DNA from: Acidovorax sp.
GTDB taxonomy: Bacteria > Pseudomonadota > Gammaproteobacteria > Burkholderiales > Burkholderiaceae_C
Assembly: GCA_030692685.1 (NCBI GenBank)
Contig: JAUXZO010000108.1
Span: forward strand, 1-64,000
Direction of reading: 5' to 3'
DNA length: 64,000 nucleotides
Shown here in pieces: positions 16,415 through 26,974 of the stretch. The notes beneath the pieces were generated by a model. The model was given only the letters and a program-made list of their open reading frames with translations. It searched no databases and was not told the origin of the DNA. Within the stretch, counting starts at the first letter, position 1, and every line of letters begins with the position of its first letter. The position numbers and the translations under genes are program-made.

Positions 16415-18759
16415 CCATTGCGCGCACCCGCGGGCAACGGCGGCGACTGGAGTGGAGCCTGCTGGCCATCGCACTGCTCGGCCTGGTGGCCTGGCTCAGC
16501 GTGTCGACAAGCCTGGGCGGCGCGAACCACCTGGTGCAAGACGTGGGGCTGCGCCTGGTGGCCCGCCCCGCACACCCCGACATCGCCATCGTCGCCATTG
16601 ACGACCGCAGCATCGCGGCCATTGGGCGGTGGCCCTGGCGGCGCGCCCTGCACGCCGAGTTGATCAACCGCATCTCAACGCAAAACCCGCGCGTCATCGG
16701 TATGGACGTGTTGTTCAACGAAGAGGATCTGGACTACCCTGCAGACGACCTGTTGCTGGCCGATACCCTGGCACGCAGTGGCCGCGTGGTGCTACCCGTG
16801 CTGCGGCGCGGCCATGGGCCCGCTGCCAATGCCGCCGACCTGCCCTGGCCTGCCTTTGCCGCCGCAGCGGCGGGCCTGGGCCATGTGCATGTAGCACCCG
16901 ACAACGATGGCGTGGTGCGCGGCCTGTACTTGCAGGAGGGCCCCACCACAGCCCCCTGGCCCCACTTCAGCACGGCCATGCAGTGCGTGGCCGATGCCAG
17001 CAAGCGCCCCTGCGGCGCGGCCCCCACCACCACGCCCGGCTCCCAGAGCGCAGATCACGGGGAGGCAAACGCCAGCCCCTGGCAACGGTCAGAGCCTGCG
17101 CTGATCGCCTACGCAGGGGGCCCGGCGCACTTCACCACCTACTCGTACATCGACGTTTTGCGCGGCCAGGTGCCCGGTGACGCCTTCAACAGCAAATACG
17201 TGCTGGTGGGCGCTGCGGCTTCGGGACTGGGCGACATGTTTGCCACACCCGTCAGCCAGCAGTCACGCTTGATGCCGGGCGTAGAAGTCGTGGGCCATGT
17301 ACTGGACGGTAGCTTGTCAGGCGTGCAGATACGGCCAGCGGCAACGCTGCACAACCTCGTTTTCAACCTGCTGCCCGTGGCGGGGGCTCTGGTGGCGCTG
17401 TTGCTGCTAGGCCCGTTTGTGGCGCTGCTCACCAGCGCTGCGCTGGCCGCGGCCACCGTTCTGCTCAGCGTGGCCCTGACCGGGTGGATCGGTCTGCAGT
17501 TTGCCCCTGCTGCAGCCTTGGTGGGACTGGTGCTGGCCTACCCGCTGTGGAGCTGGCGGCGGCTGAGCGCAGCGGCGCACTTTCTGCGGCTGGAGATGGA
17601 GCGCCTGCAAAAAGACGGGCTTTCGATGCGGTTGCGGGAACGCCCGGGCGATACCAGCGATTTTCTGGAACGGCGCATCAACGCCGTGGAGCGCGCCTCT
17701 CGGCAATTGCGCGACCTGCACCACTTTGTGAGCGAAAGCCTTCAGCAGCTGCCCTCACCCACGCTGGTGTGCGACCCACAAGGGCGCATCCTGCTGACCA
17801 ACGTGGCCGCACGCCTCCATGTGGGTGGCGACGCCGAAGTGTCACTGCAGGGCCTGTCGGCAGTAGAGTTGCTGCGCGATCTGGTGCAAACCGGCACCAA
17901 CCTGCCCGTCATCACCCACGATAAGCTTCGCAGCGGATGCATGGCCGAACAAGCCGAAGGCCGCGATGCCAAAGACCGCAGCATGCTGGTGCAATGCAAG
18001 CCTTTCACCGACCTTGCACAGGCGGGATGGTTGTTGACCCTGGTGGACATCACCGACATGCGCCGCGCGCTGCAGCAGCGTGATCAGGCGATGAACTTCA
18101 TCTCGCACGACATCCGCGCGCCCAATGCGTCCATCCTTACCCTGCTGGAAATGCAACGCGCCTACCCCGGCCGCATGCCCCACGAAGAGCTGATGCAGCG
18201 CATCGAACGGTACGCGCAAAACTCTTTGGGCATGGCAGAGAACTTTGTCAAACTGGCCAGCGCACAAACACAGGAGTACCGCATGGTGCCCCTGGACCTC
18301 GTGGCCGTGCTGGCGGAGACCGTGGACGACATCTGGGCGCTGGCCCGTGAAGGCCAGATCGAAGTAAGCATCACCACGGCACCCGAGACAGCACCCGCAC
18401 TGGGCGACCGGTCGCTGCTGTGCCGCGCGCTGGCCAACGTACTCAACAACGCCGTCAAGTTCAGCCCCGCAGGCAGCGTGGTGTTGTGCGCCATCACGCA
18501 ACGCGACCGCCACTGGGTGGTGTCGGTGCGCGACCAAGGACCCGGCATCGCCCCCGAACTACAAGGCCAGCTGTTTGCGCCGTTTCAGCGATTGCACGAC
18601 CGCAGCCATCCCGCCATCAGTGGCGTGGGACTGGGGCTGGCGCTGGTGCACACTGTGGTGCAACGCCATGGGGGGACACTGGAGGTGGACAGCGATGTGG
18701 ACCAGGGTGCCGAGTTTCGGCTGCTGCTGCCGATGCGGGTGGGGAGCCAGGAGACGTAA
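16411..18759 (+). CDS. CHASE2-domain sensor histidine kinase
   Basis: About 782 residues. One N-terminal membrane segment (LLAIALLGLVAWLSV) is followed by an extracytoplasmic CHASE2 domain (about 35-330; IAIVAIDDRSIAAIGRWPW, VIGMDVLFNE, PGVEVVGHVLDG). Three further membrane segments follow (about 310-390), then a PAS-like domain, an H-box FISHDIRAPNASILTLLE (about 570) and an ATPase domain with N-box LANVLNNAVKFS, G1 VRDQGPGIAPE and G2 GVGLGLALVH. No in-frame ATG lies near the start; TTG 16411, overlapping the FecR stop, is the best candidate. With the upstream regulator and LysM-FecR protein this forms a probable envelope-sensing system. The signal is unknown. Confidence 0.9.
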   Translation: MTIARTRGQRRRLEWSLLAIALLGLVAWLSVSTSLGGANHLVQDVGLRLVARPAHPDIAIVAIDDRSIAAIGRWPWRRALHAELINRISTQNPRVIGMDVLFNEEDLDYPADDLLLADTLARSGRVVLPVLRRGHGPAANAADLPWPAFAAAAAGLGHVHVAPDNDGVVRGLYLQEGPTTAPWPHFSTAMQCVADASKRPCGAAPTTTPGSQSADHGEANASPWQRSEPALIAYAGGPAHFTTYSYIDVLRGQVPGDAFNSKYVLVGAAASGLGDMFATPVSQQSRLMPGVEVVGHVLDGSLSGVQIRPAATLHNLVFNLLPVAGALVALLLLGPFVALLTSAALAAATVLLSVALTGWIGLQFAPAAALVGLVLAYPLWSWRRLSAAAHFLRLEMERLQKDGLSMRLRERPGDTSDFLERRINAVERASRQLRDLHHFVSESLQQLPSPTLVCDPQGRILLTNVAARLHVGGDAEVSLQGLSAVELLRDLVQTGTNLPVITHDKLRSGCMAEQAEGRDAKDRSMLVQCKPFTDLAQAGWLLTLVDITDMRRALQQRDQAMNFISHDIRAPNASILTLLEMQRAYPGRMPHEELMQRIERYAQNSLGMAENFVKLASAQTQEYRMVPLDLVAVLAETVDDIWALAREGQIEVSITTAPETAPALGDRSLLCRALANVLNNAVKFSPAGSVVLCAITQRDRHWVVSVRDQGPGIAPELQGQLFAPFQRLHDRSHPAISGVGLGLALVHTVVQRHGGTLEVDSDVDQGAEFRLLLPMRVGSQET

Positions 18760-18807
18760 GCGCTGCCTCGACGGGAGCAGCACAAGGCGGCGCCCGTGCG
18801 GAGACGT

Positions 18808-19734
18808 TCAGAACGGAACGCTGACGCGGGCGGTGGCGCTGGTGTACCGGTAAGACGCCGTCTGCCCTGAAAACAGCCCGGCGGCATTGCTTGCCTCGAG
18901 CCCCACAAACCACTGCACGGAGTCTTTGCGCCGCGACGCAACGCCCAGGTTACCTCGCCAGATAGGCTCGGATGCCCCATCGATGCGTTGCTGCCCGGCA
19001 TCCACGCTGGCGCTCAACACAAAGGCCTGCGCCACTTCAAACCGTGCAGAAAGCCCCACAGAAACTTCGCTCAGTCGCTCGGGTGAAAAGTATTCCGGCC
19101 GGTACGCATTGGTATTGCGGTAGTTGCGGGTTTTCAAAAAAGCATTGAAGCCGTAACGCTCGTCCAGCGAATAGTTCCAGCGGGTGCGCAGTATGGGGCG
19201 GTTGTTATCGTTGGAAAAAAGCGCTGAACCTGCGGCGACTCCCACGTTAAACCGCTGACTGAACGCATGGTCGAGAACCAGCGCCAAGGACGTAAAGTGC
19301 GTGCCGCTGTCGATGCCGCGAACGGAGTTCACAAAATCGCGCTCTACGCTCACGCCCACCGCCGTCGCGGGGTTCAACTTCTCCATGTAATCGAGCCCGC
19401 CCACCAGATAGTCAATGCCCGACACCCGCGCAGCGCCCAGGTTGGCATCCAGGCTGCGACTGTCGTCGGTGCGCTTGTAGGTGCCCACCAGCATATTCCC
19501 GCTGGCGGCCCAACCCGGCGAGGTGTAGCGCACCGGCCCGGCGCGCAAGCCCCAGCCTGCAGCATTGGTGTAGCCCAGCGTCTGTTTGCTCTCGCGAAAA
19601 TCGTCGGAGTCATGGCTGGCAAAAAAGGTGCCGGACACCGAGGGCGCTGGTGCTTTCGACTGCGACTGCGACTGCGCTGCCGAGCTGCCCAGCGCCACCA
19701 CAGTCCCCAGTGCGCAAAGGAGATACGTCTTCAT
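18808..19734 (-). CDS. outer-membrane beta-barrel protein (YaiO-like)
   Basis: A 308-residue protein with a signal peptide (MKTYLLCALGTVVALGSSAAQS). Alternating amphipathic strands run throughout, and the last residue is Phe in ARVSVPF, the outer-membrane insertion signature. The pattern resembles YaiO-type barrels linked to envelope glycosyltransferases. The ATG at 19734 overlaps the glycosyltransferase stop as ATGA, so the pair is coupled. Likely role: export or surface display of the polymer made by the neighbouring enzyme. This is inference from context; sequence similarity was judged by eye only. Confidence 0.75.
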   Translation of the reverse strand: MKTYLLCALGTVVALGSSAAQSQSQSKAPAPSVSGTFFASHDSDDFRESKQTLGYTNAAGWGLRAGPVRYTSPGWAASGNMLVGTYKRTDDSRSLDANLGAARVSGIDYLVGGLDYMEKLNPATAVGVSVERDFVNSVRGIDSGTHFTSLALVLDHAFSQRFNVGVAAGSALFSNDNNRPILRTRWNYSLDERYGFNAFLKTRNYRNTNAYRPEYFSPERLSEVSVGLSARFEVAQAFVLSASVDAGQQRIDGASEPIWRGNLGVASRRKDSVQWFVGLEASNAAGLFSGQTASYRYTSATARVSVPF

Positions 19735-21140
19735 TTTGTGCCCCAATTTTTTGTACGACTAACCAATTCCTGCAAATAGCCCACCACACACGCGGGCTGC
19801 AGAACCACGCTGTAAAACAGCGCATAAAAGATGAACCCAGGCACATTGCGCCTCACCGTCAGTCCCTGTTCTGTGAACATCTTTGCCTGGATGCTGTACA
19901 TGAGGTGGTTGACCAGCATGGCCAGCGGCAACACCAGCAGCGTCATCGGCCCTGCAACCCAGTAGATGCCGAAGAGCGCCAGCACCAGGCCGGGAATAAA
20001 CGCGAAGGTGTAGACCAGATCCATGTAGGGAAACAACAGGTTCCACCAGATGAACAGGGTGGTCATGCGCGGCTTGAACAAAAGCCGCCAATGCGACTTG
20101 AAAGCCTCGATGAGCCCACGCGACCACCGCTGGCGCTGGCGGATGAACTGCAGCCAGGTGTCGGGCGCATTGGTGAAAAGGCAGGCGTTCTCTGCAAAGC
20201 CCACGCGGTAGCCACGCTCCAGAATCGCCCAGGTCAACACAATGTCTTCACCCACCGTATGGGGCCACCCGCCCAGCTCACGGATCAGGGCGGTGTCGTA
20301 GACAGAAAACGCGCCTTGGGCCACCAACGTGCCCTGGTACAGGCTTTGCAGCCGCTTGATGGCCGCGATGCCATGGAAATAGTCCCATTCCTGAATCGAC
20401 GTGACGAAGTTCTTGCGCGAATTGCGTACCAGCACCGCGCCAGCCACTGCACGCGTGTTCTCTGGGTCGCTCATGTAGCGGCGAACCAGGTTGGGCAGTG
20501 CGTTTTTGTACAAGTACGAATCGCCATCGACCGTGATGGTGAGGCGGTGGCGCACCAAGGCGAGCCCCGCGTTGAGCGCATTGGCCTTGCCCACGTTGCG
20601 CTCCAGGTTGAGCACCTGCAGCCAGGGGTAGCCCAGGCCTGCCAGCTTCTCGGCGGTGGCGTCAGTGGAGCCATCGTTGATCACCACCACCTGCAAGGGC
20701 CCCTCGTACTGTTGGAGTGCAATGCTCTCGATGGTGGATACGATGCTCGCCTCTTCGTTGTAGGCCGCCACCAGAATGGAAATGCCGGGTAGCCGCGCAT
20801 CATGCTGCTTGGCCGATGGGCGCCGGTCCAGCATGAGGCTCACCACCAGAAATGCATTCATGAAACCCGGCACCACCGCGATGCCGTAGATCACCAGGTA
20901 GGCGGGCACGGGGCCCATCGCCAAGGCCAGATCGTGCACCCAGGCATCGGCTATGTAGATGGAGAAACCCATCCACGAAAGCCCCGCCAGCATTGCCAGC
21001 GCAAACTTCCATCGCACGGAAATATAAAAACCGGATCGCTTCGCATCCTCTAACGGAATGTCTGCAGGGAGAGCAGCTCCCAGGAACAGGGAATCGACAT
21101 CCTGCAATACAGCAGGGTCAAGGGAAGGGTTGAGGGTCAT
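19731..21140 (-). CDS. processive family 2 glycosyltransferase (PgaC/IcaA-like)
   Basis: A 469-residue inner-membrane glycosyltransferase. Two membrane segments (about 45-65 and 75-105) precede a GT-A catalytic domain with ISILVAAYNEE, VVINDGSTD, DGDSYLY, the GEDIVLTW acid motif and QRQRWSRG, the QxxRW signature of processive enzymes. Three or so membrane segments follow. PgaC-type enzymes make poly-N-acetylglucosamine, but the sugar here cannot be told from sequence. It is followed, with a coupled overlap, by an outer-membrane barrel gene. No PgaB deacetylase, PgaD or cyclic-di-GMP protein is visible, so this is a reduced or different pathway. Confidence 0.88.
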   Translation of the reverse strand: MTLNPSLDPAVLQDVDSLFLGAALPADIPLEDAKRSGFYISVRWKFALAMLAGLSWMGFSIYIADAWVHDLALAMGPVPAYLVIYGIAVVPGFMNAFLVVSLMLDRRPSAKQHDARLPGISILVAAYNEEASIVSTIESIALQQYEGPLQVVVINDGSTDATAEKLAGLGYPWLQVLNLERNVGKANALNAGLALVRHRLTITVDGDSYLYKNALPNLVRRYMSDPENTRAVAGAVLVRNSRKNFVTSIQEWDYFHGIAAIKRLQSLYQGTLVAQGAFSVYDTALIRELGGWPHTVGEDIVLTWAILERGYRVGFAENACLFTNAPDTWLQFIRQRQRWSRGLIEAFKSHWRLLFKPRMTTLFIWWNLLFPYMDLVYTFAFIPGLVLALFGIYWVAGPMTLLVLPLAMLVNHLMYSIQAKMFTEQGLTVRRNVPGFIFYALFYSVVLQPACVVGYLQELVSRTKNWGTK

Positions 21141-21224
21141 GAAAGAGCGAAAACACCGCTGCGCAAAGGTCCGCGGGCGGCAATCACAAAAGATCGAAAG
21201 GAGGAAGAACGGAAGCTCGTGGAA

Positions 21225-21287
21225 TCACGGTGTTCTGGCGTCCCGCTGCGCGAGCGCGCAGAACGGACCCCACAAACAACACCGTGA
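21225..21287. promoter_or_regulatory. 10-base inverted repeat upstream of the glycosyltransferase
   Basis: TCACGGTGTT (21225-21234) and AACACCGTGA (21278-21287) are perfectly complementary. They lie about 85-145 bases before the glycosyltransferase start, a position suited to an operator pair or leader stem. Function is unproven. Confidence 0.4.
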
Positions 21288-21653
21288 GGAGCCAGCGTGT
21301 CGGGTGACTAAGGCGCGAATTCAGTCAATGTGTGGCAAAGCGTTGCGATCTTTCTGACTGCTGAGGCCAGCGGGCCCAGGAGCCAATTTGCGGTTGTGTT
21401 GCCCGGCCAACAATGCCCCCGATTCGCCATTGCGGGTGCAGATGGGACCTTGTAGAGGTGGTGCCGGGCGGGATGAAGCGGTCAGCGTAGGGGGTGCCGC
21501 CGAAGGTATTTGTCAGGTTTTGCCCTGCAGAACCGTAGCCAGACTACCCGTGCCACTTCGCGGTGTATGTGCGTTATCGAACACGTACCGCTCTGGCTGC
21601 GCTGAACAGGCGCGCGCACCTGTCGCACCCGCATTCATCAGCAACCACAAAGA

Positions 21654-21690
21654 AAAAGGCCCTGTGCTACTGATTAGATAGCTACAGGGC
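21654..21690 (-). terminator. rho-independent terminator of tRNA-Ser
   Basis: Read on the minus strand, AAGGCCCTGT is followed by a short loop and ACAGGGCCTTTTTC. The 10-base stem and T-run lie immediately downstream of the tRNA 3' end. Confidence 0.8.
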
Positions 21691-21697
21691 CTTGATG

Positions 21698-21788
<91 letters not shown>

Positions 21789-21878
21789 TATGTGTCGAAG
21801 CCTGCGATTATAGCAAGATTCGGATACCCGATTGCCAGCACTCCGACGGCCCACCTTTCGTGGCGGGGAATCAGTCTG

Positions 21879-23276
21879 TCAATACAGCGGCGCAGGCAGC
21901 TTCACCAGATACAAGGTGTTCGCGTCCACCTTGCCATTGCCCAAAACCTTCTGGCGCACGCCGCCGCTGCCGTTGGGCTCGATGGCGAAGTCGTCGTCGT
22001 TGATGATGCCGACGCGGTTGGCGTCGATGACCCACAGGCCTTCCATTTTGTCGTGCGGGTATGCCATCTCTTTCACCGCGTCGTACACCAACGACTTGGC
22101 TACGGGCTGAATGCCCACGTCGGCCAGGGCCGCCCAGCCCGCCGCATAGTTGTTGTCCGTACCGCCATCTTTGGCCGCCAGTTCCAGCGTTTTGCCGTTA
22201 ACCAGCACGCCGGTGGCCGCGTCGCGGGTGATGGCGGGGTGGTTTAGCGTGCTGCTGCTGGCGTCCACGTTGGTGGCTTTGGCGATATCGATCTTGTAGA
22301 GATTCTTGCGCACGGTGCCCGTATCGCGGCCCAAAAACTTGGTGTCGCGCTCGATCACCAAAAAGCTGGTGGCCGACAGGGCCACGATGTCGGAGTTGGC
22401 CAGCCCGGCTGCGTCCTGCTTGTACAGGTACTGGGCGCGTGCACCGGTGTCCAGCTGCACGGTGACGATGCGCGTGAGGTTGATGCTGCCCACGGCAGAC
22501 GTGGGGTTGTACAGGTTGGACTGCATGATGCCCACCAGCGTCTTGCCGTCTGGAGTGATGGCCAGCCCCTCCATGCCGCGGTTGGGCCAGCGCTTGGCCA
22601 GTTCGGGCGGCAACACGCGGCCTGCGCGGTTTCGGCGGTCAGCGGCAAACGGGTTGATGCGCGCAATCTCTTTACCGCTGGCATCAAAGTGCACCATGTG
22701 CGGGCCGTATTCGTCGCTCACCCAGAAGCTGCCATCGGCCAGGGCCACCAGGCCTTCAGGGTCAAGTCCGCTTTCATCAAAGCCCTGCACGCCGCTCCCG
22801 TCCGGGTCCAGCGTGACTTTGCTGCCGTCCAGGTTGTAGGCGACCTCGCCCGTGGAGCCGAAAGCCGAGTTGGGCAGGCCGGTGATGGAGCGGCCCTTGG
22901 GGTCCTTCAGAGCGATGGTGCGCACCGGTACAACCTGGCCTTTTTCATCCAGCTTGAACAGGCCGATGTGCGGCGTGAACGTGGGCACCGGAAAGAACTT
23001 GCCACCCGGGATGGCCCCCGCCAGCGGGTCGGCGTTGGGGCCGCGGTCCGTCAGCGCATAAAAGTGCCCGGCCAGCGTGGGGTGGGGCGCCATGGCAGAC
23101 CCAAAGCCGCCGTTGCGGATGGCGGTTTTGTCGGCATTCGCCAGGGTCTGCAGAGTGGTGAACGGCAAGGCTGCGCCCTCCTTGCCGGGGTAGACAAAAC
23201 CATCGCCATCCCCGCCGCCACAAGCAGTGAGGAGAAGGCCGGTGACAAAAAGGCCGCAAGCAAAACGGAGTTTCAT
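21879..23276 (-). CDS. esterase-like activity of phytase family lipoprotein
   Basis: A 465-residue secreted lipoprotein: signal MKLRFACGLFVTGLLLTAC with a lipobox LTAC followed by Gly/Asp. The body has the beta-propeller-like family features GSAMAPHPTLAGHFYALTDR, LDPEGLVALADGSFWVSDEY, NRGMEGLAITPDGKTLVGIM and a final KMEGLWVIDANRVGIINDDDF. This family (PF13449-like) hydrolyses phosphate or ester substrates, with activity mostly unproven. The ATG at 23276 is chosen because it starts the signal peptide; the frame extends upstream. A second family member lies at 29311-30555. It is monocistronic, just upstream of tRNA-Ser. Confidence 0.85.
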   Translation of the reverse strand: MKLRFACGLFVTGLLLTACGGGDGDGFVYPGKEGAALPFTTLQTLANADKTAIRNGGFGSAMAPHPTLAGHFYALTDRGPNADPLAGAIPGGKFFPVPTFTPHIGLFKLDEKGQVVPVRTIALKDPKGRSITGLPNSAFGSTGEVAYNLDGSKVTLDPDGSGVQGFDESGLDPEGLVALADGSFWVSDEYGPHMVHFDASGKEIARINPFAADRRNRAGRVLPPELAKRWPNRGMEGLAITPDGKTLVGIMQSNLYNPTSAVGSINLTRIVTVQLDTGARAQYLYKQDAAGLANSDIVALSATSFLVIERDTKFLGRDTGTVRKNLYKIDIAKATNVDASSSTLNHPAITRDAATGVLVNGKTLELAAKDGGTDNNYAAGWAALADVGIQPVAKSLVYDAVKEMAYPHDKMEGLWVIDANRVGIINDDDFAIEPNGSGGVRQKVLGNGKVDANTLYLVKLPAPLY

Positions 23277-23382
23277 GGTGCGCGATGCGAGAAGTGGAAC
23301 AACCGCGCGATGGTGCGACCCGGGCATGACCAGCCCATGAAAGATCGATGACAGCGTTACAAATTCAAAACGCCAAACATAT

Positions 23383-23440
23383 CAATGAAATATGGCTCTA
23401 GCGCTTACTGGCAAAGCGCTAATAGCTATGATTTATATCA
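23383..23440 (+). repeat. dispersed hairpin repeat, copy E
   Basis: ATGGCTCTAGCGCTTACTGG, then CAAAGCGCTAATAGCTATGA. The stem is intact except for the outermost base. It lies in the gap between serS and the esterase-like gene. Confidence 0.85.
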
Positions 23441-23463
23441 ATGCTCACCTCTATTGGGTACCA

Positions 23464-23496
23464 ACAACAATGGGCCCGCAGGCCCATTGTTTTGTA
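23464..23496. terminator. rho-independent terminator downstream of serS
   Basis: ACAATGGGCC and GGCCCATTGT form a perfect 10-base stem with loop CGCA, followed by TTTTG on the plus strand and a T-rich run on the minus strand. serS ends about 55 bases away on the minus strand, so it most likely ends serS transcripts. Confidence 0.75.
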
Positions 23497-23552
23497 CAGA
23501 TGCGGGCGCGCTTCCCGCCGTTGACGCGTTGGCGCGTTGGCGATGGCGGCTT

Positions 23553-24881
<1,329 letters not shown>

Positions 24882-25008
24882 TTAGACGCCCCCCTGAGTC
24901 GCTTCGCGCCTTCCCTCCCCAAGGGGGGACGCACCCGGTGGCCCGGCAAAGCCAGTTCCACCGGTGCACTGGCATGCGCAGCGCCCGTTGCGTGGGCGGC
25001 TTTGAGGC

Positions 25009-25950
25009 CTAGCCGAGGCTGGTTGGGTCGAAATTAGCGCCGCACAGGATGAGCGCCACGGTTTCTTGCGGCTGGGGTTTGTATGCGCCGGTCTGCAAGG
25101 CTGCCAGGCCCAGCGCGGCGGCGGGCTCCACCGCCAGTTTCAGCTCCTTCCACAACCACAGCTGGGCGGCGCGGATGGCGTCGTCGGGCAGCAGCAGCGC
25201 ATCGTGCACGTGGCGCTGGCTGATCTCCCAGCCGATGGCGCCGATGCGGCGGGCGCCCAGTGAATCAGCGGCCACACCGCCCACTTCCACATCCACCGGC
25301 TGGCCCGCGGCGCGTGCGGCGTGCAGCGTGGGCGCGCGTTCGGGTTCCAGCGCGACCACGTGGGCGCGGCTCTCTACCCAGGCAGCCACGCCGCCAATCA
25401 GGCCGCCACCGCCCACGCTGACCAGCACCGTATCGGGCAGGCGGCCGCCCTGCTCTTCCATCTCCAGCGCCAGGGTGCCCGCGCCCGCCACCACTTCGGG
25501 CTGGTCGTAAGCGTGGGCCTGCAGTGCGCCCGTGGTCTTCTGGCGGGCGACGCAGGCTTCAAAGGCTTGGGAATAGGCGGCGCCGGTGACGACCACTTCG
25601 GCGCCCAGGGCGCGCAGGCGGGCGCGTTTGGCCTCGGGCGAGACCTCGGGCACAAACACCTCGCAGCGCACGCCCAGCGCTTTGGCAGCGGCCGCTACAG
25701 CAATGCCGGCATTGCCACCCGAGGCAATGATCACGCCGCTATCGGGCACCGGGTTGGCCAGCAGGCGGTACAGCATGCCGCGCGCCTTGAAGCTGCCGCC
25801 CACCTGCAGGTGCTCCAGCTTCAGCCAGACCTCGCCGCAGTCCACGCCCAGGGACTGGCCGGACACGCGCATCAGCGGTGTGGTGCGCAAAAAGTCAGGC
25901 TGGGTGGCGAGTTGGCGGCGGGCGGCGGCGATGGCGGCGCGGTCGATCAT
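25009..25950 (-). CDS. PLP-dependent serine/threonine dehydratase
   Basis: A 313-residue fold-type II PLP enzyme. Lys55 in GGSFKARGML is the cofactor lysine, ASGGNAGIAVAAAAKAL follows, and GGGGLIGG (about 175-185) binds phosphate. The short single-domain form without an ACT domain resembles catabolic threonine/serine dehydratases and related ammonia-lyases rather than biosynthetic IlvA. The ATG at 25950 gives the family-typical opening MIDRAAIAAARRQL; a longer open frame upstream has no support. Substrate preference is uncertain: serine, threonine or a hydroxy-aspartate. Confidence 0.87.
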   Translation of the reverse strand: MIDRAAIAAARRQLATQPDFLRTTPLMRVSGQSLGVDCGEVWLKLEHLQVGGSFKARGMLYRLLANPVPDSGVIIASGGNAGIAVAAAAKALGVRCEVFVPEVSPEAKRARLRALGAEVVVTGAAYSQAFEACVARQKTTGALQAHAYDQPEVVAGAGTLALEMEEQGGRLPDTVLVSVGGGGLIGGVAAWVESRAHVVALEPERAPTLHAARAAGQPVDVEVGGVAADSLGARRIGAIGWEISQRHVHDALLLPDDAIRAAQLWLWKELKLAVEPAAALGLAALQTGAYKPQPQETVALILCGANFDPTSLG

Positions 25951-26127
25951 GCAGGGGCTCCGTGGGGGCAAAGGGACGCAGTTTAGAGCGTGCCCCACCC
26001 CACGCAGGCCGCTGGCGGATACAGCGCGAACCACGGTGTGCTGCAGGCCCACCCACGAACTGCCGATAACATGGCCAGGCAGCCCCCCTTGCGAACACCC
26101 TTCGCGGGTCTGCGCGGGAGAAAAAGC

Positions 26128-26850
26128 ATGTTCTTTGTGTTCGGCCCCTCAGGCCAGATGTACCGGGGCGGCCCCGAAAACCTGGCGCGCATTTCTGCCG
26201 TGCGCAATGTGCAGCGGCCGCAGGCGCTGCGCACCCGGGCGCTGGATGTGCCCGGCGAGCCAGCACCTACCTTCCGCATGCCGAGCGACCCGGCTGCCGC
26301 AGACTCCACCAGCGCCGCGCCTGCTGCCGTCGTCAACCTGCGCATGCAGGACGCGGTGAGCGCCTACGCCCAGACCGAACAGGGCCCCCAGACCACCCGC
26401 CAGCCGCTGACCAAGGTGAGCGACGTGATGACTACCGGCGCCCTCAGCGTGTTGTCGGATGCGGTGGTAAACGATGCTTGGCAAACCCTGGCCGAGCACA
26501 AGGTGGCGCAGGCCCCGGTAGTGGATGCGCTGGGCCGCGTGATTGGCCTGCTGCTGCGGGCTGACATGGCGCCGCTGGACTTGCTGCCCGAGCCCGGCGC
26601 CGTCAAACAAGCCATTGACCTGGCGCGCCGCCCCGTGTCCGAAGTGATGGTGAGCCCCGTGCCCACCGTGGCCGCCGACACCGAGCTGCGCCGCGTGGCC
26701 GCCGTATTGCTGGAGACGGGCCTGCCCGGCCTGCCGGTGACGGACGAGGCGGGCGTGCTGTCGGGCTTTATCTCGCGCACCGACATCCTGCGCGCCGTGG
26801 CGGCCGACCCGCCGCTGGATTTGTGGAGCGGGCCTGCGATGGCGCTGTAG
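26128..26850 (+). CDS. CBS-domain protein
   Basis: A 240-residue cytoplasmic protein with two CBS motifs (about 105-160 and 175-230). The first reads VSDVMTTGALSVLSDAVVND and the second VSEVMVSPVPTVAADTELRR, each ending in the usual PVVDALGRVIGLL or PVTDEAGVLSGFISRTD. CBS pairs bind adenosyl ligands. The N-terminal 90 residues (MFFVFGPSGQMYRGG, then an Ala/Pro-rich linker) match no family I know. The ATG at 26128 follows GGGAGAAAA, a good ribosome site. It is divergent from the dehydratase gene. The partner or ligand is unknown. Confidence 0.85.
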   Translation: MFFVFGPSGQMYRGGPENLARISAVRNVQRPQALRTRALDVPGEPAPTFRMPSDPAAADSTSAAPAAVVNLRMQDAVSAYAQTEQGPQTTRQPLTKVSDVMTTGALSVLSDAVVNDAWQTLAEHKVAQAPVVDALGRVIGLLLRADMAPLDLLPEPGAVKQAIDLARRPVSEVMVSPVPTVAADTELRRVAAVLLETGLPGLPVTDEAGVLSGFISRTDILRAVAADPPLDLWSGPAMAL

Positions 26851-26873
26851 GCAGTTAAACTGCCCTGCACCCA

Positions 26874-26938
26874 AAATATGAGTCAAATTGGCCTTTAGCG
26901 CTTATCCAGCAAGCGCTAGTAGCTATCAAACTAGAAGT
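26874..26938 (+). repeat. dispersed hairpin repeat, copy F
   Basis: AAATTGGCCTTTAGCGCTTA, then TCCAGCAAGCGCTAGTAGCT. It lies between the convergent CBS and ispH genes, with an 8-base stem intact. Confidence 0.85.
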
Positions 26939-26974
26939 ACCTCCTGAACCACAGGCGGTTGTGCCCCGTGGCCA

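Noticed and set aside
21388..21681. Open frame of 97 codons upstream of tRNA-Ser
   Set aside because: No ribosome site or similarity; it runs into the tRNA terminator hairpin.
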